Assembly: GCA_028277465.1 (NCBI GenBank)
Contig: JANQGF010000312.1
Span: forward strand, 1 to 41,859
Direction of reading: 5' to 3'
Source of the DNA: Chromatiaceae bacterium
GTDB lineage: Bacteria; Pseudomonadota; Gammaproteobacteria; Chromatiales; Chromatiaceae
Length of the DNA: 41,859 bases
Position 1 is the stretch's first letter; each line of letters starts with the position of its first letter. The position numbers were made by a program, and so were the translations under genes. This document shows, one piece after another, positions 16,733 to 25,853 of this stretch. Below the pieces are notes generated by a model, which was not told the DNA's origin, searched no databases, and saw only the letters and a list, made by a program, of their open reading frames with translations.

Positions 16733-16909
16733 ATGGCAGTCCAACAGAATCGCAAGACCCCCTCGAAGCGTGGTATGCGTCGCTCTCACGATGCGCTGAC
16801 CAGGCCCACCTTGTCGGTCGATCCGACCAGCGGCGAGAAACATCGGCGCCACCATGTCTCCCCCGATGGCTATTACCGCGGCCGTAAGGTCGTGGACAAG
16901 TCGGAGTGA
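16733..16909 (+). CDS. rpmF: 50S ribosomal protein L32
   Basis: The 58-residue product [20 protein letters not shown], followed by [28 protein letters not shown], is a standard L32. It lacks the zinc-binding CxxC pairs, so it is of the zinc-independent type. A GGAGG site lies seven bases before ATG 16733. It is 124 bases after yceD and 62 before plsX, the conserved gammaproteobacterial order that ties ribosome and lipid synthesis in one cluster. Confidence 0.97.
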   Translation: MAVQQNRKTPSKRGMRRSHDALTRPTLSVDPTSGEKHRRHHVSPDGYYRGRKVVDKSE

Positions 16910-16971
16910 GTCGCCCCCGTCGTTTCGGCATTGCAGATTCAGCCCGCTTAGCGCCGAAGGAACGACCGCCG

Positions 16972-18003
16972 ATGAAGCGTCGATGCACCATTGCCTTGGA
17001 TGCCATGGGGGGGGATCACGGCCCGAGCGTCGTGGTCCCTGCGGCGCGCAGATTCCTGGCGACCAATCCACATGTGTCCTTGATCCTGGTGGGAAAGGAG
17101 GATCTGATCCGCGAGCATCTGAGCGGGGAGCCCCTGGAGGAGAGAGTCCGGGTTCACGCGACGACGCAGGAGGTGGCGATGGACGAGTTGCCCTCCAAGG
17201 CGTTGCGTGGAAAGAAGGATTCGTCCATGCGAGTGGCGATCGACTTGGTCAAGGACGGCGGGGCCGATGCATGTGTCAGTGCGGGGAACACGGGGGCGCT
17301 GATGGCGACCGCGCGCTTCGTGCTCAAGATGCTCCCGAACGTGGATCGGCCTGCCATCATCACCGCGGTGCCGTCGCTGTACGACCACACCCATATGCTG
17401 GATCTGGGTGCGAACGTGGACTGTACGGCAGAACACCTGTTCCAGTTTGCGGTCATGGGCAGCGAGCTCGTCGCTGCCGTGGAGGGGATCGCTCGGCCAA
17501 AGGTTGCGCTCCTCAATATCGGGCAGGAAGAGATCAAGGGGAACGAACAGGTCAAGCAGGCGCATGAGCTGCTCTCGAGTAGCGGCCTGAACTATATCGG
17601 TTATGTCGAAGGCGACGGCATCTTTCTCGACGACCTGGATCTGGTGGTCTCCGACGGCTTCGTGGGCAATGTCGCGCTCAAGTGCAGTGAAGGGGTCGCC
17701 AGGTTCGTGCGCCATTCGTTGGCGAGCCAGTTCAGGCGTACCTGGTTGACCCGGCTCGCCGGCTTGGCCGCCTTGCCGATCCTGCGGGGCTTGCGGCGCA
17801 ACATCGACCCACGTCGTTACAATGGTGCCAGCCTACTTGGTCTGCGCGGCATCGTGATCAAGAGCCATGGCGGTGCGGATGAGGTCGCCTTCGAGAACGC
17901 CATCTACATCGCCGAGAAGGAAATCCACGCCAGTATCCCACAGCGTATCGGCGAGCAAGTCGGCCGGCATCTGGATCGCGAACAATACAGGGAAACGGCC
18001 TGA
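16972..18003 (+). CDS. plsX: Phosphate acyltransferase PlsX
   Basis: The 343-residue enzyme makes acyl-phosphate from acyl-ACP, the first step of phospholipid synthesis with PlsY. Diagnostic stretches are [19 protein letters not shown] at the N-terminus, [74 protein letters not shown] and the C-terminal [16 protein letters not shown] took ATG 16972, preceded by AAGGA, rather than the GTG at 16906, which overlaps the rpmF stop. Its stop overlaps the fabH start (TGATG), so the two are coupled. Confidence 0.96.
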   Translation: MKRRCTIALDAMGGDHGPSVVVPAARRFLATNPHVSLILVGKEDLIREHLSGEPLEERVRVHATTQEVAMDELPSKALRGKKDSSMRVAIDLVKDGGADACVSAGNTGALMATARFVLKMLPNVDRPAIITAVPSLYDHTHMLDLGANVDCTAEHLFQFAVMGSELVAAVEGIARPKVALLNIGQEEIKGNEQVKQAHELLSSSGLNYIGYVEGDGIFLDDLDLVVSDGFVGNVALKCSEGVARFVRHSLASQFRRTWLTRLAGLAALPILRGLRRNIDPRRYNGASLLGLRGIVIKSHGGADEVAFENAIYIAEKEIHASIPQRIGEQVGRHLDREQYRETA

Positions 18004-18959
18004 TGAAGTATTCCCGTATTCTCGGGACCGGCAGCCATCTCCCCGCACGGGTGATGACCAACGCGGATCTCGAGGCCATCGTCGATACCACTTCGGCTTG
18101 GATCCGGGAGCGCACCGGCATCGAGAAGCGTCATCTGGTCTCCGAAGGTGAGACCTGCTGCGATCTCGCGGAGGTCGCGGCCCGAAGGGCCCTGGATGCA
18201 GCCGGTGTCCAGGCCTCGGAGTTGGATCTGATCCTGATCGCCACCACCACGCCAGACCGGTTCTTCCCGAGCACCGCCTGTCTATTGCAGCAGCGGCTGG
18301 GGGTTCGCGGTTGTCCCGCTTTCGACCTGCAGGCAGTCTGCGCCGGTTTCGTCTACGCCATGGACGTCGCCGACCGCTTCATTCGAACCGGTGCCGCGCA
18401 GCGTGCCTTGGTCGTGGGGTCGGAGACCATTTCGCGTATCCTCGACTGGACGGATCGAACGACCTGCGTCTTGTTCGGCGATGGCGCCGGGGCCGTGGTG
18501 CTGGGCTCGGCGGACGAGCCTGGGATCGTCTCGAGCCATCTGCACGCCGACGGCGCCTACAAGGACCTGTTGCAGGTCCCCGGCGGGATTGGAAACGGAC
18601 GGCCGGAGGCCGCCTTCATCGAAATGAAGGGAAACGAGGTGTTTCGGGTCGCCGTGACCACCCTGGGTCGGATCGTCGATGAAACGCTCCAAGCCAATGG
18701 GCTCTCGAGGTCCGATGTGGATTGGCTGATCCCGCATCAGGCGAACATTCGCATCATCCAGGCCACGGCCCGAAAGCTGGATCTGCCGATGGAACGGGTG
18801 GTCGTGACCGTGGATGCCCATGGCAACACCTCGTCTGCATCCATCCCTCTGGCCTTCGACCAGGCGGTCCGTGATGGACGTATCCGACGGGGCGAGATGC
18901 TCCTCATGGAGGCGTTCGGAGGCGGTTTCACCTGGGGCTCGGTCCTGATCCGTTACTGA
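18003..18959 (+). CDS. fabH: Beta-ketoacyl-ACP synthase III
   Basis: The 318-residue condensing enzyme starts fatty acid synthesis by joining acetyl-CoA to malonyl-ACP. The catalytic triad is present: C113 (DLQAVCAGF), H245 (WLIPHQANIRI) and N275 (DAHGNTSSAS). Other KAS III signatures are WIRERTGIEKRH and FGDGAGAVVL. Length is that of E. coli FabH. It is coupled to plsX by overlapping stop and start and is followed by fabD after 39 bases. Confidence 0.97.
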   Translation: MKYSRILGTGSHLPARVMTNADLEAIVDTTSAWIRERTGIEKRHLVSEGETCCDLAEVAARRALDAAGVQASELDLILIATTTPDRFFPSTACLLQQRLGVRGCPAFDLQAVCAGFVYAMDVADRFIRTGAAQRALVVGSETISRILDWTDRTTCVLFGDGAGAVVLGSADEPGIVSSHLHADGAYKDLLQVPGGIGNGRPEAAFIEMKGNEVFRVAVTTLGRIVDETLQANGLSRSDVDWLIPHQANIRIIQATARKLDLPMERVVVTVDAHGNTSSASIPLAFDQAVRDGRIRRGEMLLMEAFGGGFTWGSVLIRY

Positions 18960-18998
18960 CGGGACCCTTCACCGATTCGACGCGGCGCTCTCTAACTC

Positions 18999-19943
18999 AT
19001 GGCACAGTCACTTGCAGTCTTCTTTCCCGGGCAGGGTTCCCAGTCGGTTGGCATGCTCGACGCGCTGGCTGCGGCCTATCCTGCCGTGCGACACACCTTC
19101 GAGGAGGTCTCCGATGCGCTCGGCAGGGATCTCTGGCGACTCGTCAGTGAAGGCCCGAAGGCGGACTTGGACCTCACGGAGAATACGCAACCGGCCATGC
19201 TGGCAGCGGGCATCGCGGTGTGGCGAGTCTGGCAGCAGGCGGGGGGGCAGCCCGCCACCCTCATGGCCGGGCATAGCCTGGGCGAGTATGCGGCGCTGGT
19301 TGCGGCGGAGGCCGTGCCCTTTGGGGCTGGTATCTCGGTGGCCGCCGACCGCGCTCGCTTCATGCAGGAGGCCGCGCCGGCCGGTGTGGGTGCGATGGCG
19401 GCCGTCTTGGGTCTGAGCGACGATCAGGTCCGCACCCTCTGCGCCGAGCAGGCAGGCGATGCGGTGTTGGAGCCGGTCAACTTCAACGCGCCGGGTCAAG
19501 TCGTGATCGCCGGCGAGGCGGCGGCGGTCGAGCGGGCGACAGCGGCAGCCAAGTCTGTCGGCGCCAAGCGGGCGCTGCTGCTGCCGGTCAGCGTGCCCTC
19601 GCATTGTGCCCTGATGCGTCCGGCCGCGGAGCGGCTCGCGGAGCGGCTCACGGAGATTCCCCTCGCGGTCCCTGTCGTCCCGGTGATCCACAATGCGACC
19701 GTCACGGCCTCTGACAGCCTGGAGTCTCTGCGCGACCGACTGGTGGCACAGCTCCACAGTCCGGTGCGTTGGGTCGAGACGGTGCGCTCGGTCGTGGAAG
19801 CGGGGGTCTCAATGGCGATCGAGTGCGGTCCGGGCAAGGTGTTGACCGGGCTGTGCAAACGTATCGATAACAAACTGACGACGCTTCCGGTCTTCGACCC
19901 TGAGACACTGGACGCGGCGCTGGAGATGACAGCCAATGCTTGA
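18999..19943 (+). CDS. fabD: Malonyl-CoA:ACP transacylase
   Basis: The 314-residue product carries the [13 protein letters not shown]-terminus, the nucleophile elbow [10 protein letters not shown] (S93) and the catalytic His region [11 protein letters not shown] (H202), all typical of FabD. It loads malonate onto ACP. An Ala/Val-rich ferredoxin-like subdomain lies between (about 125-195). The end overlaps the fabG start by eight bases. Confidence 0.96.
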   Translation: MAQSLAVFFPGQGSQSVGMLDALAAAYPAVRHTFEEVSDALGRDLWRLVSEGPKADLDLTENTQPAMLAAGIAVWRVWQQAGGQPATLMAGHSLGEYAALVAAEAVPFGAGISVAADRARFMQEAAPAGVGAMAAVLGLSDDQVRTLCAEQAGDAVLEPVNFNAPGQVVIAGEAAAVERATAAAKSVGAKRALLLPVSVPSHCALMRPAAERLAERLTEIPLAVPVVPVIHNATVTASDSLESLRDRLVAQLHSPVRWVETVRSVVEAGVSMAIECGPGKVLTGLCKRIDNKLTTLPVFDPETLDAALEMTANA

Positions 19944-20676
19944 AGGAGAGATCGCTCTGGTTACCGGTGCTTCGCGCGGCATCGGGCGCGCCATCGCGAT
20001 GGCGCTGGCGGCCCAAGGTGCGGCAGTCGCGGGTACCGCGACGACCGAGGCAGGTGCCGCGAGGATCGAGACGTCACTGAAGGACGCGGGTTACAAGGGC
20101 CTGGGGCTGGTGCTCGATGTCTCGGATCGCTCGGCCGTTGACGCCATCCTGAACCCTGTGAACGAGCAGCTGGGCGCCCCGACGATTCTGGTCAACAATG
20201 CCGGCATCACGCGTGACAATCTCTTGATGCGGATGAAGGACGAGGAGTGGGACGCCGTGATCGAGACCGATCTGAGCTCGGTCTATCGGCTCTCGAAGGC
20301 CTGTCTGCGCCCCATGAGCAAGGCGCGCAAGGGCCGAATCATCAATATCACGTCCGTTGTCGGCGCGATGGGCAATGCCGGTCAGACCAATTATTCTGCT
20401 GCGAAGGCCGGCCTCATGGGTTTCACCAAGGCGCTGGCGCGCGAGGTCGGGTCCCGTTCCATTACCGTCAACTGCGTGGCGCCAGGCTTCATCGACACCG
20501 ACATGACGCGGGTGTTGCCGGATGGGCAGCGCGAGGGTCTGCTCGGTGCAATCCCGCTTGGCCGACTGGGTCAGCCAGAGGAGGTCGCGAGCGCGGTCGT
20601 CTTTCTCGCCTCTCCGGCCGGCGCCTATATCACCGGCGAAACGCTCCACGTCAACGGTGGTATGCACATGTCGTGA
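19936..20676 (+). CDS. fabG: 3-oxoacyl-ACP reductase
   Basis: The 246-residue short-chain dehydrogenase has the NADP-binding [12 protein letters not shown] (10-21), NNAG (87-90) and the catalytic set S140, Y153, K157 ([22 protein letters not shown]). The C-terminal GGMHMS matches bacterial FabG, which reduces 3-oxoacyl-ACP. It is coupled to fabD by overlap and is the last gene before a 151-base gap, after which acpP probably has its own promoter. Confidence 0.97.
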   Translation: MLEGEIALVTGASRGIGRAIAMALAAQGAAVAGTATTEAGAARIETSLKDAGYKGLGLVLDVSDRSAVDAILNPVNEQLGAPTILVNNAGITRDNLLMRMKDEEWDAVIETDLSSVYRLSKACLRPMSKARKGRIINITSVVGAMGNAGQTNYSAAKAGLMGFTKALAREVGSRSITVNCVAPGFIDTDMTRVLPDGQREGLLGAIPLGRLGQPEEVASAVVFLASPAGAYITGETLHVNGGMHMS

Positions 20677-20701
20677 TGGTTGGGCATGGCTTAATTAGTC
20701 A

Positions 20702-20720
20702 TTTTGAATCAGTTCCTTAG
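20702..20720 (-). repeat. Copy of the TTGTTTCTGAATC...CCTTAG repeat family
   Basis: Plus-strand TTTTGAATCAGTTCCTTAG matches the arms at 25416-25437 and 25472-25493 with one inserted base. It lies just after fabG and before the acpP promoter region. Confidence 0.4.
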
Positions 20721-20747
20721 TTGATGTCCATGGTGTTTGGCCGCGGC

Positions 20748-20776
20748 TTTCATCGGTCATCGTTTGTCACTAGAAT
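20748..20776 (+). promoter_or_regulatory. Possible acpP promoter
   Basis: TAGAAT at 20771-20776 (five of six -10 bases) follows TTTCAT at 20748-20753 with 17 bases between. A separate strong promoter for acpP is expected, since ACP is needed in large excess. The -35 match is poor. Confidence 0.35.
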
Positions 20777-20827
20777 ACGGCCTGGTCCAGCGAGGGCCAC
20801 TTCTATTCATCCGGAGGAATCAATCCT

Positions 20828-21064
20828 ATGAGCAAGGTTGAAGATCGAGTGCGCAAGATCGTCGTCGAGCAATTGGGCGTGAAAGAAGAGGAGGTCACCC
20901 CTGAGGCCTCCTTCGTCGACGATCTGGGCGCGGACTCACTCGACACCGTGGAGTTGGTCATGGCCCTCGAGGAAGAGTTCGAGACCGAGATTCCGGACGA
21001 AGACGCCGAGAAGATCACGACTGTGCAGCAGGCCATCGATTACATCCACGCTCATCAGGCATGA
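20828..21064 (+). CDS. acpP: Acyl carrier protein
   Basis: The 78-residue acidic protein has the phosphopantetheine site [15 protein letters not shown] with S37, and the usual [26 protein letters not shown]. It carries all intermediates of fatty acid synthesis. A near-consensus CCGGAGGA site lies about nine bases upstream of ATG 20828. It stands in the usual place between fabG and fabF. Confidence 0.98.
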   Translation: MSKVEDRVRKIVVEQLGVKEEEVTPEASFVDDLGADSLDTVELVMALEEEFETEIPDEDAEKITTVQQAIDYIHAHQA

Positions 21065-21162
21065 GATGAGGTCGAAGACACACACGACGCCAGGTGCGGC
21101 AACAGGGACTGGACGCGGCGCGACCTTGCCGACTTCGGCGTTCTGAACGGTAGAGGTAAGTG

Positions 21163-22401
21163 ATGGCAGGCAGAAGGGTAGTAGTCACCGGGTTGGGCCT
21201 CGTGGCGCCGGTGGGGCTGGACGTCAAGTCCTCATGGGAGAGCATCCTGGCCGGCAGGAGCGGGATCAAACCAATCACCCACTTCGATATCGAACCCTTC
21301 AGCACCCGCTTTGGTGGGCCCATCTATGGCTTCGATCCGAGCGAGTATATCTCGGAGAAGGACGCCAAAAAGATGGACAAGTTCATCCATTACGGGATGG
21401 CGGCGGGGTGTCAGGCGATTGCCGACGCGGGTCTCACGGTCGACGAATCCAATTGTCGGCGCATCGGCGTTGCGATTGGGTCCGGCATTGGTGGAATCAC
21501 TGGGATCGAGAACAATTACGAGGCCTATCGCACGAAGGGGCCGCGTCGCATCTCGCCGTACTTCGTGCCCGCCAACATCATCAATATGGTTGCCGGGAAC
21601 CTGTCGATCAAGTTCGGGCTCAAGGGGCCGAATTACTCGATCGTCTCCGCCTGTGCCACCGCCACTCACAATATCGGCGAGGCGTCCTTCATGATCCGTC
21701 ACGGCTATGTTGACGTGATGCTCGCTGGTGGTGCCGAGATGGCGACCTCCCCGGTTGGTCTCGGCGGTTTCGCGGCCGCCCGTGCGCTCTCCACCCGCAA
21801 TGATGATCCCGAGGGCGCCAGCCGCCCGTTTGACAAAGACCGCGATGGTTTCGTCCTCAGCGACGGGGCCGGTGTCCTCGTGCTCGAGGAATACGAGCGG
21901 GCCAAGGCACGTGGTGCGAACATCTATGCCGAGCTGGTCGGTGTGGGCATCAACTCGGATGCCTATCATATGACCGCACCGTCGGAAGATGGCGCCGGTG
22001 CGTCCGACTGTATGCTAATGGCCTTGAACGATGCTGGTCTCAATCCGGAGGAGGTCGATTACGTCAACGCGCACGGGACCGCGACTCCTGCCGGAGACAT
22101 CGCCGAGACCCTGGCCGTCAAGCGCACGTTCGGGGAGCATGCCTATCGGTTGCCGGTCAGCTCGACCAAGTCGATGACCGGACATATGCTGGGGGCGGCC
22201 GGCGGTGCCGAGGCGATCTTCACCATCCTCGCACTGCGCGACCAGATCGCCCCGCCGACGATCAACTACGAGACCCCGGATCCGGACTGCGATCTCGATT
22301 GCGTGCCCAATACGGCGCGCGAGATGAAGATCGGCGTCGCCCTCACCAACTCCTTCGGGTTCGGTGGCACCAATGGGACGCTGATCTTCCGACGCCCCTG
22401 A
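21163..22401 (+). CDS. fabF: Beta-ketoacyl-ACP synthase II
   Basis: The 412-residue elongation enzyme has the KAS I/II triad: C164 ([12 protein letters not shown]), H304 ([12 protein letters not shown]) and H341 ([13 protein letters not shown]). N-terminal [15 protein letters not shown] and C-terminal [14 protein letters not shown] are standard. ATG 21163 has GAGG six bases before it; a GTG directly upstream would add one residue. Together with FabH and FabG it completes the elongation machinery in the cluster. Confidence 0.97.
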   Translation: MAGRRVVVTGLGLVAPVGLDVKSSWESILAGRSGIKPITHFDIEPFSTRFGGPIYGFDPSEYISEKDAKKMDKFIHYGMAAGCQAIADAGLTVDESNCRRIGVAIGSGIGGITGIENNYEAYRTKGPRRISPYFVPANIINMVAGNLSIKFGLKGPNYSIVSACATATHNIGEASFMIRHGYVDVMLAGGAEMATSPVGLGGFAAARALSTRNDDPEGASRPFDKDRDGFVLSDGAGVLVLEEYERAKARGANIYAELVGVGINSDAYHMTAPSEDGAGASDCMLMALNDAGLNPEEVDYVNAHGTATPAGDIAETLAVKRTFGEHAYRLPVSSTKSMTGHMLGAAGGAEAIFTILALRDQIAPPTINYETPDPDCDLDCVPNTAREMKIGVALTNSFGFGGTNGTLIFRRP

Positions 22402-22421
22402 TCTGGGCCTCCTTCGTTGGG

Positions 22422-23300
22422 GTGTCGGTGCGATCGCCATCGATCCTGGGCTCTCCGGTTGCGCTGGGTGCAGCCTGGCGGGTCCTGGTCGACGGTCATC
22501 CAGGCGACGCGATCGGGATCCTGGATCGAGGCTTGCATTACGGGGACGGCCTGTTCGAGACCATTCGGGTTCGAGCCGGCCGGCCTTGTCAATGGCGGCG
22601 CCATCTGGAGCGGCTGAACTGGGGTGCCGGGCGACTGGGTATGCCGCTGGTCGACTCAGACAGGCTCGCCGACGAATCGCTGGCCATTTCACAGGGTCTG
22701 GATGACGGGGTGTTGAAGATCATCCTCACCCGAGGCAGCGGCGGGCGTGGCTATCGTCCGCCCCTCGCGCCCGCTCCGCGCCGTATTCTCATCCTCTATC
22801 CCTTGCCCCAGGATCCTGGTGCGACCTTTGAATCGGGCGTCCTCGTTCGCTACTGTCGAACGCCTGCATCCCTCAACCCCGCCTTGGCGGGCATCAAGCA
22901 TCTCAATCGTCTGGATTCGGTGCTGGCCCGGCGCGAATGGGACGATCCGCGGATCGCCGAGGGGTTGATGCTCGACCCCTCCGGCCGTCTGGTCGGCGGT
23001 ACCATGAGCAATCTGTTTCTCTGGGATGGCGAGCGACTCCTGACACCTGGTGTCGAAGGCGCTGGAATCGCTGGGACGACCCGCGGATTGATGATCGAGA
23101 CGGCTCGAAGCCGGGGCGTCGTCTGCGTGGAGACCAACATCGAACCCCCAGATCTGAAGCGGGCCGAAGGGCTCTTTCTGACGAACGCGGTCGCGGGGGT
23201 CTGGCCCGTGAGACAGCTCGAAGATCACGCCTTCGACCTCGGGCGTCTTCCCTGGGATCTCTTGGCGGCCGTTCGTCAGGCTGCTCGTACCTCTGGATGA
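22422..23300 (+). CDS. pabC: Aminodeoxychorismate lyase
   Basis: The product (about 292 residues) is a fold-type IV PLP enzyme. DRGLHYGDGLFETIRV marks the N-terminal substrate region, GIKHLNRLDSVLARRE carries the PLP lysine (as in E. coli PabC KHLNRLEQ), EGLMLDPSGRLVGGTMSNLFLW is the cofactor loop, and ETNIEPPDLKRAEGLFLTNAVAGVWPV closes the domain. It releases pyruvate from aminodeoxychorismate to give p-aminobenzoate for folate. GTG codons at 22422 and 22428 are both possible starts. The stop overlaps the mltG start (ATGA). The fabF-pabC-mltG order is conserved in gammaproteobacteria. Confidence 0.9.
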   Translation: MSVRSPSILGSPVALGAAWRVLVDGHPGDAIGILDRGLHYGDGLFETIRVRAGRPCQWRRHLERLNWGAGRLGMPLVDSDRLADESLAISQGLDDGVLKIILTRGSGGRGYRPPLAPAPRRILILYPLPQDPGATFESGVLVRYCRTPASLNPALAGIKHLNRLDSVLARREWDDPRIAEGLMLDPSGRLVGGTMSNLFLWDGERLLTPGVEGAGIAGTTRGLMIETARSRGVVCVETNIEPPDLKRAEGLFLTNAVAGVWPVRQLEDHAFDLGRLPWDLLAAVRQAARTSG

Positions 23301-24316
23301 CTCGCGCGATGACCTGGCGGTTCGCCCTTCTCCTGCTAACGATCGCCGCAGTATCAGTGGGTATCGGGTTCGGACTCGACTATCAGCGCTTCATGGCGAC
23401 CCCGATCGCGGTCTCCGGATCCAGGACGGTCCTCGAGATCCCGAAGGGAACCTCGCTCTATGTGCTCGCCCGGCGTATGAGCGATCAAGGCCTGTTGCAA
23501 CGGCCCTATTATTTCGTGGCCTTGGCCTATCTCCGGGGTGAGCAAAGAGGCATCAAGGCGGGGGAATACGAGCTGACGAGGGACATGACTCCACCTCAGG
23601 TCCTCGACCGTATCACTTCGGGTCGTGTCATCCAGTACTCGATCACCTTGATCGAGGGTTGGACCTTTCGCCAAGCGCTGGCGGCCATCGATGCGCATCC
23701 GCGTTTCGGCGGGGGGGGGCTGGCGACCCTCTCCGACGAGGCACTCATGTCCAGGCTTGGGCGCCCGGGTCAACACCCCGAGGGCCGTTTCTTTCCGGAT
23801 ACCTACCATTTCCCGGGCGAGACCAAGGGTTTGACCGTTCTGGGTCGTGCCCTGGTGCGCATGGATCACGTCCTGGCCGAGGAGTGGGAGGGTCGCCGGA
23901 CCGGGTTGCCGATCGCGATCCCATACGAGGCGTTGATTCTCGCCTCCATCATCGAGAAAGAAACCGGCGTGGCCAGCGAACGGGCGCGGATCGGAGGCGT
24001 GCTGGTGCGGCGCCTGGATCGAGGCATGCGTCTGCAGACCGATCCGACCGTCATCTATGGTCTGGGTGCGGCCTACGATGGCAATCTCCGGCGGGCAGAT
24101 CTACGCACGCCGACCCCTTACAATACCTATGTCATCGAGGGTCTGCCGCCGACCCCGATCGCCCTGCCCGGACGCGCAGCGATTCGCGCGGCGCTCCAAC
24201 CTGCCGATGGCGACAGCCTCTATTTTGTCGCCAGGGGTGATGGGACCCATCACTTCTCGGCAACGCTGGATGAGCACAGACGGGCTGTGCGGCGCTATAT
24301 CCTCGACCGGCGATGA
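23297..24316 (+). CDS. mltG: Endolytic murein transglycosylase MltG
   Basis: The 339-residue protein has one N-terminal membrane helix (about 7-27), a LysM-like region (VLEIPKGTSLYVLARRMSDQGLL) and the YceG catalytic domain with EGRFFPDTYHF, ASIIEKETGVASER (catalytic E220 by analogy with E. coli E218), LQTDPTVIYGLG and TPYNTYVIEGLPPTPIALPG. It cleaves nascent glycan strands and sets their length. In E. coli and many relatives tmk and holB follow; here they are missing and sohB follows instead. Confidence 0.95.
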   Translation: MTRAMTWRFALLLLTIAAVSVGIGFGLDYQRFMATPIAVSGSRTVLEIPKGTSLYVLARRMSDQGLLQRPYYFVALAYLRGEQRGIKAGEYELTRDMTPPQVLDRITSGRVIQYSITLIEGWTFRQALAAIDAHPRFGGGGLATLSDEALMSRLGRPGQHPEGRFFPDTYHFPGETKGLTVLGRALVRMDHVLAEEWEGRRTGLPIAIPYEALILASIIEKETGVASERARIGGVLVRRLDRGMRLQTDPTVIYGLGAAYDGNLRRADLRTPTPYNTYVIEGLPPTPIALPGRAAIRAALQPADGDSLYFVARGDGTHHFSATLDEHRRAVRRYILDRR

Positions 24317-24400
24317 GCTCGGGCAACTGCTCGAGTGTTGTCACTGTCCTTGTTCGCAACCGGAGGAATGAATGAGCTGCTGCACACCAGGGTCTTGCCG

Positions 24401-25411
24401 ATGATGGACCTCTTGCTGGAATCCATGTTCGAATATCTGCTGTTTCTGGCCAAGACCCTTACTCTCCTGGCCGGGATCGCTGTACTATTGGTCCTCGGGA
24501 TGCGTGTACGCCGTTTCAGCGATCGCGGCGAGCATCTGGAGATCACGGACCTCAATGACCGTTACCAGACGCTCACCCGCGCACTCAAGGAGTCCTCGCT
24601 GCCAAGAAGGGTCTTCAAGGACTTCATCAAGTCGGAGCGCAAGCGCGAAAGGGCGCGCGACAAGGCCGCAGAGTCCGGGCGCCCGCGCCTGTTCGTCATC
24701 GAGTTCAACGGGGATATTCGGGCCAGTGAAGTGGGTGCGCTACGGGTCTTGGTCACCACGATCTTGTTGGAGGCCAAGCAGGGTGACGAGGTTCTGGTGC
24801 GGCTGGACAACGCGGGCGGCATGGTGAGCGAACATGGGCTCGCCGCGTCGCAATTGGCGCGTATCCGCTCGAGCGACATCCCCTTGACGGTGGCGGTTGA
24901 CAAGGTTGCGGCCAGCGGGGGCTATCTGATGGCCGCGGTGGCCAACCGCATCATCGCCGCGCCCTTCGCAATCCTGGGGTCCATCGGTGTACTCGCGGAG
25001 GCCCCCAACTTTCACCGTCTGTTGCAACGTCATGGCGTGGATTTCGAGCTGCATACGGCGGGCGCGTTCAAGCGCACTCTGACGCTTTTCGGTGAGAACA
25101 CGGACGAGGGTCGCCAGAAACTACGCGAACAGTTGGAGGAGACCCACCGCTTGTTCAAAGACTTCGTCCTCGAGTACCGCCCCGGACTGGATCTGGAACG
25201 CCTGGCGACCGGCGAGTACTGGCACGGCCAGCGGGCCGTTGAGCTTGGATTGGTGGACGCAATTCAGACCAGCGATGACTTTCTGTTGGCGGCGAGTGCG
25301 GAGAAGGATTTATTGAAGATCAAGTACAGCGCCCACAAGAAACCCATCGAGCGGCTCTTGTCGAGCATCCAGGGGGGGATCGAACGTGTACTCGCGACTT
25401 GGCGTGGCTAG
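24401..25411 (+). CDS. sohB: SohB-type inner-membrane serine protease
   Basis: The 336-residue product aligns by eye with E. coli SohB: an N-terminal membrane helix (LAKTLTLLAGIAVLLVLG), GGMVSEHGLAASQLARIR, then VDKVAASGGYLMAAVA (nucleophile S172) and ELHTAGAFKRTLTLFGENTDEGR (general base K224). That is the Ser-Lys dyad of family S49. Its physiological role is unclear even in E. coli. I chose ATG 24401, which gives the usual N-terminus MMDLLLESMFEYLLFLAKT; ATG 24368 lies only two bases after a GGAGGA and would be too close. The gene is followed at once by an inverted repeat (25416-25493). Confidence 0.9.
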   Translation: MMDLLLESMFEYLLFLAKTLTLLAGIAVLLVLGMRVRRFSDRGEHLEITDLNDRYQTLTRALKESSLPRRVFKDFIKSERKRERARDKAAESGRPRLFVIEFNGDIRASEVGALRVLVTTILLEAKQGDEVLVRLDNAGGMVSEHGLAASQLARIRSSDIPLTVAVDKVAASGGYLMAAVANRIIAAPFAILGSIGVLAEAPNFHRLLQRHGVDFELHTAGAFKRTLTLFGENTDEGRQKLREQLEETHRLFKDFVLEYRPGLDLERLATGEYWHGQRAVELGLVDAIQTSDDFLLAASAEKDLLKIKYSAHKKPIERLLSSIQGGIERVLATWRG

Positions 25412-25415
25412 CCGC

Positions 25416-25493
25416 CTAAGGAACGATTCAGAAACAAGTGGTGCAACTTGAGCCGCCCTACGGTGTATAGGTTGTTTCTGAATCATTACTAAG
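25416..25493. repeat. Imperfect 22-bp inverted repeat (short repeat family)
   Basis: The left arm (25416-25437, CTAAGGAACGATTCAGAAAC plus AA) pairs with the right arm (25472-25493) with 3-4 mismatches in the outer part and 13 perfect inner pairs (GATTCAGAAACAA). The spacer is 34 bases. It starts five bases after the sohB stop and could protect or end the sohB transcript. Related single arms occur at 361-381 and 20702-20720. Confidence 0.6.
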
Positions 25494-25637
25494 GGCATGG
25501 CCACCTCGAATACCCCTGAGAGTGCCCGGTGACCTCGACCCCGAAAGGCGTGCCCGCTTTGGACAGGATTCGATGGATTCCGTAACGGCCGTGGATCCCT
25601 TCTTGACGTGGACCGCTGGCATGGTATCGATGCCGTT

Positions 25638-25796
25638 AGGCGATTGCCGGAAATGTTTATACCAGATGGCGCCGGATTGAGGCTCGCCTTCAAGGAGCGC
25701 CACCAGGAGCATCGCTGGGCGATGTGACTGGTGGCGCGACACCGAAGGCGGGCGTCAAGACAAGTCAGATGGTATGAACATTGACAGAAATCGCCT
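25638..25796 (-). mobile_element. Miniature inverted-repeat element, copy 1
   Basis: This is 159 bases with ends AGGCGATT...AATCGCCT. In reverse orientation it is about 96% identical to the copy at 41701-41859 (about six differences by eye). The terminal inverted repeats are about 27 bases long and match in the outer eight (AGGCGATT) and inner thirteen (AATGTTCATACCA, one change in this copy). TA stands at both borders, as expected for IS630/Tc1-mariner-type insertion. It is too short to encode a transposase and must have moved by one supplied in trans. Confidence 0.8.
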
Positions 25797-25853
25797 TAAT
25801 CCGGGGCAGCGCCCCTTCTGGTGTCTGCTGGTCTAACCTGTATCATCTCGCAT

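Larger units (their letters stand above)
25412..25853. other. 442-base gap holding an inverted repeat and a miniature element
   Basis: The gap contains the 25416-25493 inverted repeat and the 159-base miniature element at 25638-25796. Between them (25494-25637) I see nothing recognisable. The minus-strand frames here are open but look like chance translations of the element. Confidence 0.6.

Noticed and set aside
22299-22421. Longer N-terminus for PabC
   Set aside because: It overlaps the 3' end of fabF and translates to a shadow-like sequence; the family normally starts close to the VDG motif.
25310-25742. Minus-strand frames that look like transposase scraps (for example GEPQSGAIWYKHFRQSP)
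   Set aside because: They run through the miniature element and into flanking DNA and sohB; the 'motif' is the translation of its terminal repeat.
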